Assembly (NCBI GenBank): GCA_018398585.1
Contig: JAGTTD010000001.1
Location: forward strand, 6,822,501-6,886,500
Source of the DNA: Simmondsia chinensis
Lineage: Eukaryota; Streptophyta; Magnoliopsida; Caryophyllales; Simmondsiaceae
Length of the DNA stretch: 64,000 nucleotides
Reading direction: 5' to 3'
The notes below the pieces were generated by a model. It was not told where the DNA came from and searched no databases. It worked only from the letters and a program-made list of their open reading frames with translations. Positions within the stretch are counted from its first letter, which is position 1, and each line of letters opens with the position of its first letter. Below are positions 45,840 to 56,589 of the stretch, one piece after another. Both the position numbers and the translations under genes were made by a program.

Positions 45840-46502
45840 TGTCACGGGATGAGCGCAGATCACCCATGCGGCGCCCGGGTCCCTGAGGCTAGGGCCGGGC
45901 CAGCCTACCCCCTATGGTCAACAAGCAGCAATATGCACCTTCAAGAGACAAAATACACGGCATACCACGGACATACCTGAACACAATCAATGCGCATTAG
46001 TATCGGACAGGCTAAGGAGACCCCATATGGCATATGTCTGCTTATTGAGCACCGGGGACAGTGTCAGCCAAAGGCGGCCTGTGACAAGGAGCAGTGGAAA
46101 AATGAATATAAAATCTAAAGCATTGACTTAATTAAAATATTTAATTATATTTAGATCTTACTTTAATAGTTTCAAAATATGACAAATGAAAACATCGAAT
46201 AAAACAAGCATAATCAAGGTATGTGGAATAAACCAATTAAAGGAAAAGAAATTAAATATTTAATATTTAATTAAAAACATAACTGAATGTGGACTCCCGA
46301 TTTCGAATTTAAGATCTGAAATTAGAAGCAGATCTCTTGACACCTCAGGGTCTTCTTCCTTCGCAATAGCCTCTTTTAGCACCTGAATGTGGACTCCGAA
46401 AATATTTACTCCGAAGACTTTCAAAAAGAAATTCCTCCTTTTTAATTTTTAAAAAAATTATATTTTCAGAGAATTTTCAGATGCTGAACTGCCCCACGCC
46501 TC

Positions 46503-46511
46503 CTATTTATA
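46503..46511 (-). promoter_or_regulatory. TATA box of the solo LTR
   Basis: Minus-strand TATAAATAG, followed by GGAGGCGTGGGGC, is a well-formed LTR promoter TATA box. It shows that the LTR is transcribed right to left and supports its orientation. Confidence 0.6.
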
Positions 46512-47776
46512 ATAGCTAATGGTATAAAATGTTTCTCAAAAAACCGTTGTGGGATTTATAAAAAAAAAATTTTAAACGCGTTTAAGTAAAACTAAAAACG
46601 ACATCGTCAAGCCAAAGCAAAAAAGCATGTAAAATTCCTGTTAAAACGCCACAAGTCACAATATTATTGGCTAACCCAAGTAAATGCGGATAGAGGGTGT
46701 GGTGCGCCCCAGCAATGCCACATGTGGTTCGCCTATTGGCTGTACCGCGTTTATGTGGATAGCCATTTAACTGCCCAGTGTGTGACACATGTCACGGACT
46801 GATTGGTGGAAAGCTATCTACGCAGATCCTGGCTTGGTTTAAACGCGATTTCCTTTAAATTCATCTCATGAATTTTACATTTGACAAAATAAATTTACTT
46901 ATTTTATGAATAAATAATTTATCTTATGAATTATGTTTAAAAAGATTGATTTATTCATCTCATGAACAAATAATTCATTCTCATGAATTCATTTTAAATA
47001 TTTTCAAACGATGCTTAAGTTAAGGCTTGCCAAGGGACAATCTAACTCTAATTCCAAATAGGTCAAATCTGATTATCATCTCATGATAACAATTGATTAC
47101 CATACAGTAAAACTTAATTCTACTAAATAAGTTTTGCTGCACTGTAGAATTAAATATATTTACTCAAGAATTTCTCAAATAACTTTTATTACGATAATCA
47201 ATCCCTCTATTAGATATTTGTGAGCAAAAGTAACTTTAACTACTATCGTTACTTTTCTCACATCTTTTGCCATAGTTCCTGACTCGCTCTTCTCGAAAAA
47301 CTCAATAATACAGAAACCAATTTCTGTACTAATTTCAAATGTCAAATATATAGAATACTTTGGCCAAAGATTCTAGAATCTGTTTGTATGCTTGTGAATA
47401 AACTAAGGGGATATCTTTATCTCGTTAGAGACTATAGATTCCATGTAATACACCTATTCCCACTACACTTCATGCCATTACCCAACGCTCGTAAGATTTA
47501 AGTCAACGCGATGTGACTAATCCTTTTAGTACATCAAAGCAACGAATAATTCATGCACGAGTTCATATTATTTCCTGGATTTAGAGTTATTGTCTTACAG
47601 AATTAATTATTTCTGATAGGAGTTAAGAAACAAATAATTCAGGTGGTCCAACTCAGTGTTCCAATCTCATTGACAACATTAATATAACACTTTTGGATCT
47701 CTATCCACATGACCATGACAAGTCATCAAAAGTATAATATTATAGTTTTATCAGACAAATTGTCTAAACTTATTAC

Positions 47777-48274
47777 CAACTACGAACACGCTTTGATGAC
47801 ATATAACTAGTTTGATTTAAGTTTATCTGTGGTTCAATCTCATTGACCACTTAAACCAAACTTGGCATCTCGTCTTGGACTATGTCCATCTCATGGAACA
47901 TTTTAGAAAATAATCGCACACATATTTGACTCGTAAAATATGATCAGACAACAATTAAATAAAACTGTTTTATTTATTTAATACTTAAAACTAACTAATT
48001 GGGTTTTCCATGACACCAATTCCAACAAACTCATCGTTAACTATGAACAGATACTTTGACAACATATCACTAGTTTGATCTAAGTTTATCTGTGGCTCAA
48101 TCTCATTGACCACTTAAACTAAACCTGACATGTCATATTGGACTAGTCCATCGCATGGAATGTTTTAGAAAATATTACATGCATGTTTGACTTATAAAAT
48201 ATAATCAGAAACAATTTAATTTATTTAATATTTAAAATTGACTGATTGGGTTTTCCAAGACACCAATTCCAACA
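47777..48274 (-). repeat. 247-bp tandem duplication at the solo-LTR start
   Basis: Units 47777-48027 and 48028-48274 align throughout, each ending (plus strand) in GACACCAATTCCAACA. Either the LTR 5' end was duplicated or a truncated second LTR sits next to the full one. Confidence 0.88.
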
Positions 48275-50175
48275 TGTACTACTGCCATCCCTAATGAGCC
48301 ATCTAATGCCCTTCTTAAGGAGGTCCCTACTTTGTAAGGTCATCTTCCAAGCCCAAAAATCACTAGATTTAAGAGATATTCAAAGAAATCGGATCAATCA
48401 GATACTTGCTAACCACTACCCGTTATTTGGTTTTGTTGAAACTTTCTAGCCTAGCTTGCATATGAAGGCTTTATTAACTGTTTCCATGCGATTTTACCCA
48501 AGCTATAATTAGATCACCCTTGCTCCCATACCCCACTTTTTAAAAACAAATCCCTGCCTGCCTTATCAAGTTATTAATCGATGTTGGGATATGAAACACT
48601 GCATAGTGTGCCAGACATAGACTCGATGCTAGCTTGGATTAAGAAAGTTCCCCTACTTTAGATAATAGATGTGCCTTACAAAGAGCAATCTCACTTAAGA
48701 ATCTGTCCCTCAAATTTTCAAACCCATTATTACTTGCTTCCTTCCCTACCAAAAGGACACCCCAGACATAATTCTAATCCTGGTTGTTAAAACCTTTGAT
48801 CCTCTATCTTAGTTCTCTAGGAACATTCTTAGAGAATATCAGAGTATATTTTTGATAATTGATTGGTTGGCTTGAGTCCTTACAAAAAGACTCCAATAAT
48901 GCTTTCAACTTCCCACATGCCTCAATAGGCTCTATACAATATACAAGAGATCATTGGAGCTAACGGAGAGATCTTAAGCCCAAATATTTACTACCTGCAT
49001 CAACCTCCTTTTGAATCTTCTGCATCGAAACATAGATGCACAAAATATATAAGTAGGGAGAAAGAGGGCCCCGCTGTCGAAGATCTCTAGCCGGTTTATA
49101 AGACCAATAGGTATGTCTTCGATAATAAAAGAGTATGAGATCATAGTAAGAATTATCCAGTTAATCCACTTGTCACAAAATCCGAATTTGGCAAATAGCA
49201 TACACATAAATCTCTAGTCAACCCTATCATACATCTTCTGCACATCTAATTTTAAAGCCCCGCATTTAGTCTTCCCTCGCTTTTAACAAAACAATGTCAT
49301 AATTTCATGAACTAATAAAATATTATCATGGATAGACCTTCCCAGGACAACAGCTCCTGAGCTGGATGAATTGATTTGTTCCAATATAGGGCGAAGGCGA
49401 TTGGTTAGAACTTTAGCCAGAATCTTATAAATCGTGTTACAGAGACTGATAGGTCTAAATGGGGTAGAGTTTCTGGAGCATCACGTTTCGGAATCAACAT
49501 AATAATTGTATGATTTATCTTAGTTAACACCCATTCACTACGAAGAAACGCATTTATAGCCTTTTTTAATGGTTTGCCCAGGAAGTCCCAGTACTATTGG
49601 AAAAATATTGCTCCAAAACCACTTGGACCAGGAGCTTTATAAGGGTTCATTAGAAAACTACTAGTTTAATTTCTTCCAGCTTTGCTGTCTGAGTTAAACA
49701 CACTCCTCAGAGTTGTACCTTCTTCAATATTCCATTAAGAACTGACCTTCTATACCATCCTTACTATCAATCCATAAGCCCGAATCATCCCGTATTCCAT
49801 TAATGGATTTCCTACATTTTCTCTATACTACATTCAAATGGAACGTTGGATTTCCTACCACCATTCACCAACCAATCCTTCTTATGGAGTTCCTATCTCA
49901 ATGTAATCTAATTGTCAATGGCTCAAACCCAGTCAGGCCATAGGTCTAAGGACAAGCCAAAAAAAGGAGACTTGCGACTGAGGCTATAACAATTAGATTA
50001 GCCCATCTAACTAGTAAGTTAAACTGAATTGGAGTTTAAGATAAGCTAGGTCAATCCTAATGGAGTCATGTGGAGGGAAGCCAACAAAAAAGTTATCAAA
50101 GTCCACGATACATCAAAAACATTTCAAATTTTCAATGTACTTAAAAAATATATTATGAAATCTCATGGTACATGG
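48275..50175 (-). pseudogene. LINE D 5' part: reverse transcriptase (5'-truncated)
   Basis: On the minus strand, in order from the right: NPYKAPGPSGFGAIFFQ near 49640, CNTIYKILAKVLTNRL near 49440, the SGAVVLGRSIHDNI block near 49340, ALKLDVQKMYDRVD near 49250 and CDKWINWIILTMISYSF at 49170-49110. These are RT motifs 0-3 of an L1-type LINE. Toward 48290 GIRWLIRDGSST is the start of the segment completed by ISFRFDRW across the solo LTR. Frameshifts are frequent. An endonuclease domain is not clear beyond 49700, so the 5' end is truncated or decayed near 50170. Confidence 0.75.
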
Positions 50176-50390
50176 TGATGCAGCCCCGCCTTTTAATTGG
50201 CGGATAGCTTAGCGGGTGGCATTGGCGAGTTGCTTGAGATGGCGAGAAGGCAGGCGTATAGCTGGGAGAAGATAAAATTTTACCTTAATAAGGAAAGCTT
50301 ATGTAACAAGCAAATCAAATCTTTTTGATTAAGCATGAAGTTGAAATCAAGTTTAATATATAAATTTTTTTCCCCCAATTTTCATCCTGT
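50176..50390 (+). repeat. Rearranged solo LTR related to the CRM-like element
   Basis: Begins TGATGCAGCC, holds a TTGGCGAG-type segment and ends with CCCAATTTTCATCCTGTTTT. These match, in the same order, the start, middle and end of the CRM-like LTR (30585-30174, minus strand), but the centre is shortened. No internal region is attached. Confidence 0.55.
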
Positions 50391-51200
50391 TTTAAGAGGA
50401 AAATGATTTTCCTCAAAGTTAATTGTAATTTTTTAAAATTTTTCATTCAAAATTTTCCTTCATATATTCCTTGTATACAAACACAAAAAAAATAGTCTCC
50501 TTCGTATTTTATTTATCTTTCGTAATATTTTCACATTTCAAACAGAGCCTAAGAATTTCCTAATATGCTAAATGCCATAGTGCACTCACCTTTGGACCAA
50601 AAAATGAAACAAAAATTAGTGCACCCCCCTAAATTGACCTAGTGAATTGTCCCAGTAAATACCGTGATGCATACGAGTAAATGCCCCTGCTAATGCTAAA
50701 TAATTATATTATATTAAATATAAGATGTAAAATACAACAACGATGCTTCAATAATTAGAGCCTCAAGCCAGGAACAATGGAAAAAAAACCCTCAAATTAA
50801 TTAAACAAAGGGGCAAACCAAATGTCCTCAATAGAGATACATGATGGGCCAAAGGCCCAAATATCAAGGCCCATCGACCCAACTTCCAAACAATAATTGT
50901 AAATTAACCTTTTCATTCAATTTGGCGCGGTGGAGTTGAGTTAGATGCCAAAATCTTTGATCATGGGTTAGACACAGGTTAGACGTAGGTTAGACACATC
51001 TAAGTCTATCTAGGTGAGACCTGGCTTGGATTATTTAGACTCAGATCAAATTTAGTTGACCTGTTGATATTTTAGTGGCTTCGTAGTTGAAACTCTCCAA
51101 AGCGCTTGTGTTTATCTAGGCATTGATTTTAGGAACAACCAGTTATGGTTCACTAGGGTTATTTACAGTTATAACTGCTTGTCAATTCTTGTTACATACT
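50391..51200. other. AT-rich spacer
   Basis: No gene or clear transposon end. Several direct TTAGACNNAGGTTAGAC words near 50960-51000 form a short imperfect repeat. Confidence 0.5.
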
Positions 51201-51214
51201 CTGCATTTGAGTCT

Positions 51215-51375
51215 TGTAATAATACCACATTGGACTAGTGAAAAAGAAGAGATATAAGCCTAATAAGCTACTCCGTCTAATGTCAATGGGTTTTAATACA
51301 AAACATTACTTGGACTTATATGTGGATCTTATATATACCATGGGTTAGCTTGAAAAGTCTAACGAAAATTAACAA
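51215..51375 (+). repeat. Degraded LTR fragment, same family as 56590-57115
   Basis: Shares with 56950-57115 the order CCACAT, AAGAAGAG-TATAAG, TCTAATGT, ACTTATATGTGGAT, GGGTTAGC and a terminal TTAACA. It is followed by a remnant with GACAGCAGGT where a primer site would lie. No second LTR was found nearby. Confidence 0.5.
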
Positions 51376-51721
51376 GAGTTCACCATGTGACAGCAGGTAT
51401 GAATGTGTGAGTTATTAACTCTTTAATGTTGAAGAATAAAGGCATACATTGCTATACTAACAGTCCAAAATAGTAAACAAATTGTTAAATGGATAATTTA
51501 TCGGGTTAATCAAGTAATATATTCCCATCAAATATTTTATGTAGGATAAGCTTCCCACACATTGAGGCACATACAATACTAGCTCGCGGCCCAAGCTCGA
51601 CACCAGCCAAAGTGCAATCCCATGTTGAGAGGACATGTTTTGTATTTATAGAGAATCTAGATATATTTTTAGTTATTTGATCTTTTTTTTTTAATTTCTA
51701 TAAATAAAGGGTCTCTTTTTT

Positions 51722-51888
51722 TTTGAGTGGTCGTGATCGCCGGTTGCCAACGAGGTGACCCGGGATCGAATCCTACAAAGCTCAAAAGTGGTCTCCTCTT
51801 TATTGAGGATTTAAGGGGTTTATTCCCTCCCTCCCCCACCCCCCCCCTCCCCATGGCTTTACCATCATAAAAAAAAAAAAAAAAAAAG
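51722..51888 (+). mobile_element. tRNA-derived SINE with poly(A) tail
   Basis: A B-box-like GGATCGAATCC (51762-51772, one mismatch to the polymerase III consensus) lies downstream of a GGTCGTGATCGCCGGTTGCC leader. A C-rich stretch and an A tract at about 51871-51888 end it. This is the architecture of a plant tRNA-derived SINE with an A tail, different from the TTG-tailed family elsewhere in the window. The target duplication was not resolved. Confidence 0.6.
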
Positions 51889-51944
51889 ATCTAAATGATT
51901 GTTACTCCAATGTTTAAATATAAATATTTTGACTCTTACACCTA

Positions 51945-52390
51945 AGTAGGGGTGTATATGACCCAAGTCGAGTCCGAGCCTACCAGGCTCGAGGCTCGGC
52001 TTGAAACTAGCCGAACTTGGAAAGTTCAAGCTTGAGCTCAGCTCATCAAAAGCTCAAATTAAATTTGCAGTATTTCGGCTCGTTAAAAGCTTCAAATTAA
52101 ACTTGCTATATTTCGGCGCAATTAAGCTTAATCTAGGCTCCTTGGGCTCCTTCAAGCTTGGGCTTGGCCTATTTAGGGTGAAATTTGGCTTTATTAGGCA
52201 TATAATTTATATTAAGAAAAGCTTACTTAGGCTCGTTTAGGCTTACAAGCCTATAAACTCGAGCTTCACTAGGCTCGGACTTGGCTCGATAAGCTAAATG
52301 AGCCAGCTCGGCTTGGTTCGAGCTCAAAACAAGCCGACCTTTTTAAACTTTATGACAAGCCACGAGCTGGCACGACTTATTTACACAAGT
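51945..52390. mobile_element. hAT-like MITE rich in GCTCG words
   Basis: Begins TAGGGGTGTATATGA and ends TTATTTACACAAGTA, which pair as imperfect terminal inverted repeats (about 10 of 15). The interior is a run of CTCGGCTTG/AAGCTC-type words forming internal inverted repeats. TAGGGGTGTA termini with AGGCTCG interiors are typical of a widespread plant hAT-type non-autonomous family. An 8-bp duplication was not confirmed. Confidence 0.5.
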
Positions 52391-52718
52391 AAATCTCACA
52401 ATAAAATCAATGGGTCAAATTAGCAGGACCTAGTTGCTATAGAATTAGGTTCATTAATTATTACATTGGGGTGGTTCAATTTATTAAGTCTGGTTAACAA
52501 GTGCCATGACTAGTGAAGCAATTCTCCAAGTGAAAAAAAAGGTGCACCTCTGTTAGTAAAATATGGTATAATAATTAAATAAGATCTAATACGTATATGT
52601 ATTATTCGATTATATATATAAAAATAGGGTTCAATAATTCATGAACCTAAAAAAGTAAATAAATAATATTAGTCATAATAGTGATAATATAAACACAATA
52701 AACACAATGCATAGTTAA

Positions 52719-53792
52719 AAAAAATTCGCTAAATTCTCTCCCGTCTTTCTCTAGAAAACACACCTGACACAACATTAAATACACTGGGAGGGGTGGGCGA
52801 CAGTTCGTCCTTCCCCCATGCCGCCGCCCGTCCTCGGACGTCGCCGCCCCGACCACCCTCACGCCGTGTCAACCCCTCGGGGGGAGGGGAAAGAGCTCCC
52901 TCGCCGCCTCCGTCCGCCTTCATCGTCATCCACGCCTCCATCTCCGTCCGCCTTCCATCTCCGTCCGCCACCATATCCGTCCACCATCGCCATCCTTCGA
53001 TCCCATCCAACTCCATCGCCGTCCTCCGTCTCTGACCACCTTCATCTCCGTTCTCCACCTCCCAATCTCCACTTCCGGGTCCCGCTCTAGTTTCAGTGTC
53101 GGGGACGAGGGCACTCTTCGTCTTCCTTCCCGCCCCCACCGCCCCGCCGCCGTCCCGTCTCCACCGTCGCCACCGCAGTTTCTCTGCCATCGAGTTGTTC
53201 CAGTTCTGCCGCTGCCGAGCTGCTCCTGGTCTCCCTCCCCGCTGTGCCAGCACCACTCCTGTGCCAGGGCCCATTATCCTCGCAGATCCGGTTTAGCTGG
53301 GTTCAGTTTTGATGTTTCGTTGATGTGAACCACCTGACCCACCTTAAGTTGACGCTCCCAGACGATGTAATTCCTCTAGAAGCATCCAGGCGACTTGTCG
53401 TACTCATTCGCTTTCGTGGATTATCTTTCCCCTTTCCTGTTTTGTGGGTTCGGTACCCCTCTTGTCTGCGTCTGCTTGGTATCTTGCTTGCACTGTGGGA
53501 AGGGAGAGTTTTCCCTTCCTGTTCTCCACCCTCTTCGAGGTCGTCGTTACGTCTGCTGTGTGGTGTTTCTGGGTGTGTATCTGCCTCGGATCCAACTGCT
53601 GACCTGCTTGTCCTGGTCTCTTCCTCTGTGTGTGTCGTTTTCCCGGTCTTGTTGATTGTTTTTTAGTGCTTGTTGTTTTCCTTGTTTATTCTGGTCTCTT
53701 TTTGTACCCACTATCATTTACTAGGTGGCTAAGGGCTCGTCTTGTCAAGTTACCTGTATGTGCTACGGCTATACCGATAATTATCGGAAAAA
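52719..53792 (+). mobile_element. GC-rich ~1.07 kb retroposon with A tail
   Basis: A GC-rich 5' half (CCGCC and CCATC word repeats, 52790-53290), a T-rich 3' half and an A tract after AATTATCGG at about 53779-53792. Flanks AACACAATGCATAGTTAA (52701-52718) and AACACAACACATACTAAA (53793-53810) agree at 14 of 18 positions, suggesting a decayed target duplication. The tail resembles LINE A's, so it may be mobilised by LINE A machinery. Long open frames occur on both strands of the GC-rich half but are low-complexity (P/S/R) and carry no domain, so no gene is called. Confidence 0.5.
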
Positions 53793-53810
53793 AACACAAC
53801 ACATACTAAA

Positions 53811-54870
53811 TTATAGGCTACAATCAGCAATTTTACAGTTAAAGTGACAAGTTTAGCAAAATATAGAATATGGATAATTAATTTAATTGTATGTGTAATA
53901 ATACATGTATTATACAAATAACATCAAGAAAACACGTATTCTATTGTATTGTTGGAATTGATAGATAAATGCCATTTTTAAAAAGGATAGTACGAATACG
54001 AGGCCAAAATGTTGATTATATGTGAATTTTGCGAATAGAGATCCTACAATATTGTACTACATGCGGTATTATTTTTCTTAAACTGTAATAAAAAATAAGG
54101 GGTTGTTTAGAAATAGAGAATTTTTTTAGTTTCTTAAAAAGTAATCTAAGAGAACTTAAAACTGTAAATATTGTTTAACAGTTTAGGAGTTGTTTGGAAA
54201 TATAAATTTTTTTTATTTTTTTAGAAAATTATTTAGAAAAATTGGAAAATTGATATACTTGTTGAAAAGCCTAGTTTTCTAATTTGAGAAGTTAGAAAAT
54301 AGTTTTTTAGCTTTTCTACTCTTTTGAAAAATTCGAAAACAATTCAAAACTGTTTTTCAGAATTTTTGACCTTTGTGTTTTTCACATGTTTCCTCCTATT
54401 TTCTTTTATTATCAGCTTCATTCTTTTATCTTTCTTCACTCCACTCTTCTCTATTTTTTTTCTTCACTCCGTTATTCTATATTTTCTCTCAAACTCTGAA
54501 ATCCTTGCTATCAATTCCATACTAGTGTCATCAATTGATTGCAAAGTCTTACTATATTGCTGATATTGGTTATCCATATAATTCCTAGGTCTTGACACCT
54601 TATTGAGTGAATAGTATTACATAAATAACTTCAAAGTCAACAAAAGCATAAGATGATCATGTAATTTAGCATGCAAAATGATTCAACATATTGTATGCGT
54701 AGCTATATTTGTATTCTATATTACTAATACGTTACTCTCCTTTGCCTTTATTTAGCATTAAGAATAAATCATTTGCACTTTAACATTGTATGTCCTGAAG
54801 TAGTATTTTTATTCGAATTAATATCCAGAGTTTCACGAATAAGATATATACTCGAACCAATCATTCTCAC
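53811..54870. other. AT-rich spacer, possible MITE left end
   Basis: No gene. GGGGTTGTTTAGAAATAGAG (54099-54118) and a similar GGAGTTGTTTGGAAATATAA (54185-54204) resemble terminal words of plant MITEs. A faint inverted counterpart lies near 55410-55437. The boundary is not firm. Confidence 0.35.
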
Positions 54871-55109
54871 ATATGTTACCTCGATTGTTTAGATCAGTTC
54901 AAATCGGATTATCTGGTTCTCGGATTTTTCTAGTGTTAGTTACACCTATTTGGCGCATGCATTGGTGCGCTTATTTGCTTATCTGTGTACTTGTGCTCTT
55001 GAGCATTTGCATACGTGCTGACTATTTGCCAGCAGTGACCTTCAATTGTATTTTGTTGCGTAGGGCTTGGCTTGTGCTACGTACTGCTCTAATCTTATGT
55101 TGCTTTCAT

Positions 55110-55276
55110 GCTTCCAGGTTCTATGCTTCCCCGACAACACGCTCCTCAGGTTGGGGGTCCTCAAAAACAGCCTCCCTTTAGGGTAGACCCTTTAGGGGGT
55201 AAGGCTGCGTACATCCACCCCTCCAGATCCTACGTATGCGGGAACCCTTGTGGCACTGGGACTGTTGTTGTTGTAT
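55110..55276 (+). mobile_element. Au-like SINE, plus strand
   Basis: Carries CAGGTTGGGGGTCCTC (B-box-like), AACAGCCTCCC, GGTAAGGCTGCGTACATCC, and a tail CACTGGGACTGTTGTTGTTG. It matches the SINE at 31202-31354 nearly base for base in these blocks. The 5' end is approximate and no target duplication was found. Confidence 0.8.
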
Positions 55277-55984
55277 AAAATTTGAAACTAAGGTCATTTT
55301 ATCTCATTTTTCAGTTTTTTACAATTATTCCTAGACATGTTTTCCAAATGAAAAATAAATAGGAAAAAATAGAGATGAAAAGGAAAAATAAGAATAAAAA
55401 ATGAAAATTGTTTCATGTTTCTAATCATGGCCTCAGTTTTTGTTGAATGCTAGTTTTACGTTATATTTATTTTGTATTTTCGTATTTGTGTATGTATTTA
55501 TACTAATATGATATTCCATGTAATTAATTAGGTTTTAGCATTTATTCTCCTCCTTCTCACTAGCCATTAAGGCCCTTCTACTACCAAATTCATTTCTCTT
55601 TTTTTTTTTTGATAATTAGCGACAAAATCGCGGTACAAAGTAGGCTACTGGACTAAGTGGGACCCGAGTCCACCCATGGGGGCCACAAAAGACAACAAAA
55701 AAGTAGGAAGACAATCCAAAATAGGCAAAACATGAGCCATAAACACGACACCTCAAGACATCAAAAACGTGATCAACTAGACGGTCGGAAACTGGACCAA
55801 ACGACTCACTGAAAATATTGAAGCATGGGTCTCAGGGAAGGTAAATCAAAGCCATTGCCATAGTTCAGATCAACCTAAACTGGAGTCACTTTGCTGGGCA
55901 CCTGGTGATTAGTATCGGACCCTCACAACCTTATATGGATCAACGCACTCACCATAAGCGGGTCAAAGCTATCAAATATCAGAT

Positions 55985-56518
55985 CTAGTCTTTTTTCCAT
56001 TCTATTACTCTGCCAGCCTCCTTAATTTTACCAGCATCAATAATATTGTCACCACGATTCGCCATATTCCTTGTTTTCTTTTTGCCATGGGCCTTAACCG
56101 GTCTCTGCTCCCTTCTCCCGGGCGACATGTCCTTCAAGAAATCTTGTAGCTGCCTCTTCTCCTTCTCTTTCATCTTGCGTTTGAGTGCTCGCCTACCCCT
56201 TTTTGACGTCTGCATCTTTTCCTTCTTCCTTTGAGTTGTACTAGTCCTCTCTATAAGCGACACTGACACATGATAGTTCTCAGGTATACTGTCCTCTGTA
56301 TGCTGGTATCTGAGAAATTTAGGGGGTTCGAAGCCTGGTGGGAATTCCGGATCGGAGGTTGCAGAGTCATTATCACTAATGGTGTCCCGACCTTCATTTT
56401 CATGTGGTAATGTCTGAGCCTGATGTTGTATTGTTTCGGCATTATCATTCTCAACCCACGGCAGAAGAAGAGGGAGATGTTGATTTTCTCGAACATCCTG
56501 AAGTGGTATAATGAGCAT
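55985..56518 (-). pseudogene. Unrecognised 177-codon minus-strand frame, possibly a LINE ORF fragment
   Basis: An intact open frame, highly charged. It has a DPEFPPGFEPPKF motif near residue 60 and a strongly basic centre (KRGRRALKRKMKEKEKR). It ends GKIKEAGRVIEWKKD. PPGFE motifs and an AG-K-W ending resemble the region just before the endonuclease in plant LINE ORFs, but no domain is firm. About 380 bp downstream on the minus strand, AATTATC is followed by an A tract (55597-55610), like LINE A's tail. Possible flanking duplications AAATTCATTTCTC (55584) and AATTTCATTTCTT (56554) suggest a retroposed, internally deleted LINE. Function unknown. Confidence 0.4.
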
Positions 56519-56589
56519 AATGAGCTAATCCATCTAATACTAATACATGAGCATAATTTCATTTCTTGTAACTTCTTGTTTTGGAGTAG

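Larger units (their letters stand above)
45023..46086 (-). mobile_element. TRIM (terminal-repeat retrotransposon in miniature)
   Basis: 1064 bp: two 247-bp LTRs (45023-45269 and 45840-46086, about 97% identical by eye) around only 570 bp. LTR ends are TGTCAC...GTGACA. On the minus strand a perfect 12-base iMet primer site lies two bases inside the right LTR (45826-45837), and a polypurine tract GGTGGGGGGGAA abuts the left LTR (45270-45281), so orientation is minus. A 4-bp flank AGGA occurs at 45019-45022 and 46087-46090. There is no RT, integrase or recognisable gag, so it must be mobilised by another element. The interior is GC-rich, unlike its surroundings. High LTR identity means a recent insertion. 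Confidence 0.92.
44983..48274 (-). mobile_element. Copia-like solo LTR, ~2.2 kb, interrupted by a TRIM
   Basis: On the minus strand it starts TGTTGGAATTGGTGTCTTGG (48274) and ends TTCCCAACA (44983), with TGTTGG/CCAACA inverted ends and no internal coding region, so it is a solo LTR. Flanks are TGTAC (right) and TATAT (left), which would be a decayed target duplication differing by two transitions; this is inference. Excising the TRIM (45023-46086 plus one AGGA) leaves about 2.2 kb. The first 247 bp are tandemly duplicated (48274-48028 and 48027-47777). The superfamily is not proven because pol is absent. Confidence 0.72.

Noticed and set aside
45023..46086. Cassandra-type TRIM with 5S rRNA in its LTR
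   Set aside because: ACTAATGCAC and GGGTGAACT on the minus strand recall 5S segments, but they are about 140 bp apart instead of ~55 and the rest does not match.
51750..51775. Genuine tRNA gene at the B-box
   Set aside because: No foldable acceptor or anticodon arms, and a poly(A) tail follows. It is a SINE.
52729..53274. 181-codon minus-strand frame and several overlapping plus-strand frames
   Set aside because: Low-complexity frames on both strands of GC-rich DNA, with no domain or gene structure.
54324..54563. 79-codon hydrophobic frame
   Set aside because: Composed of F, L, I and S from a T-rich stretch. No recognisable membrane protein or conserved motif.
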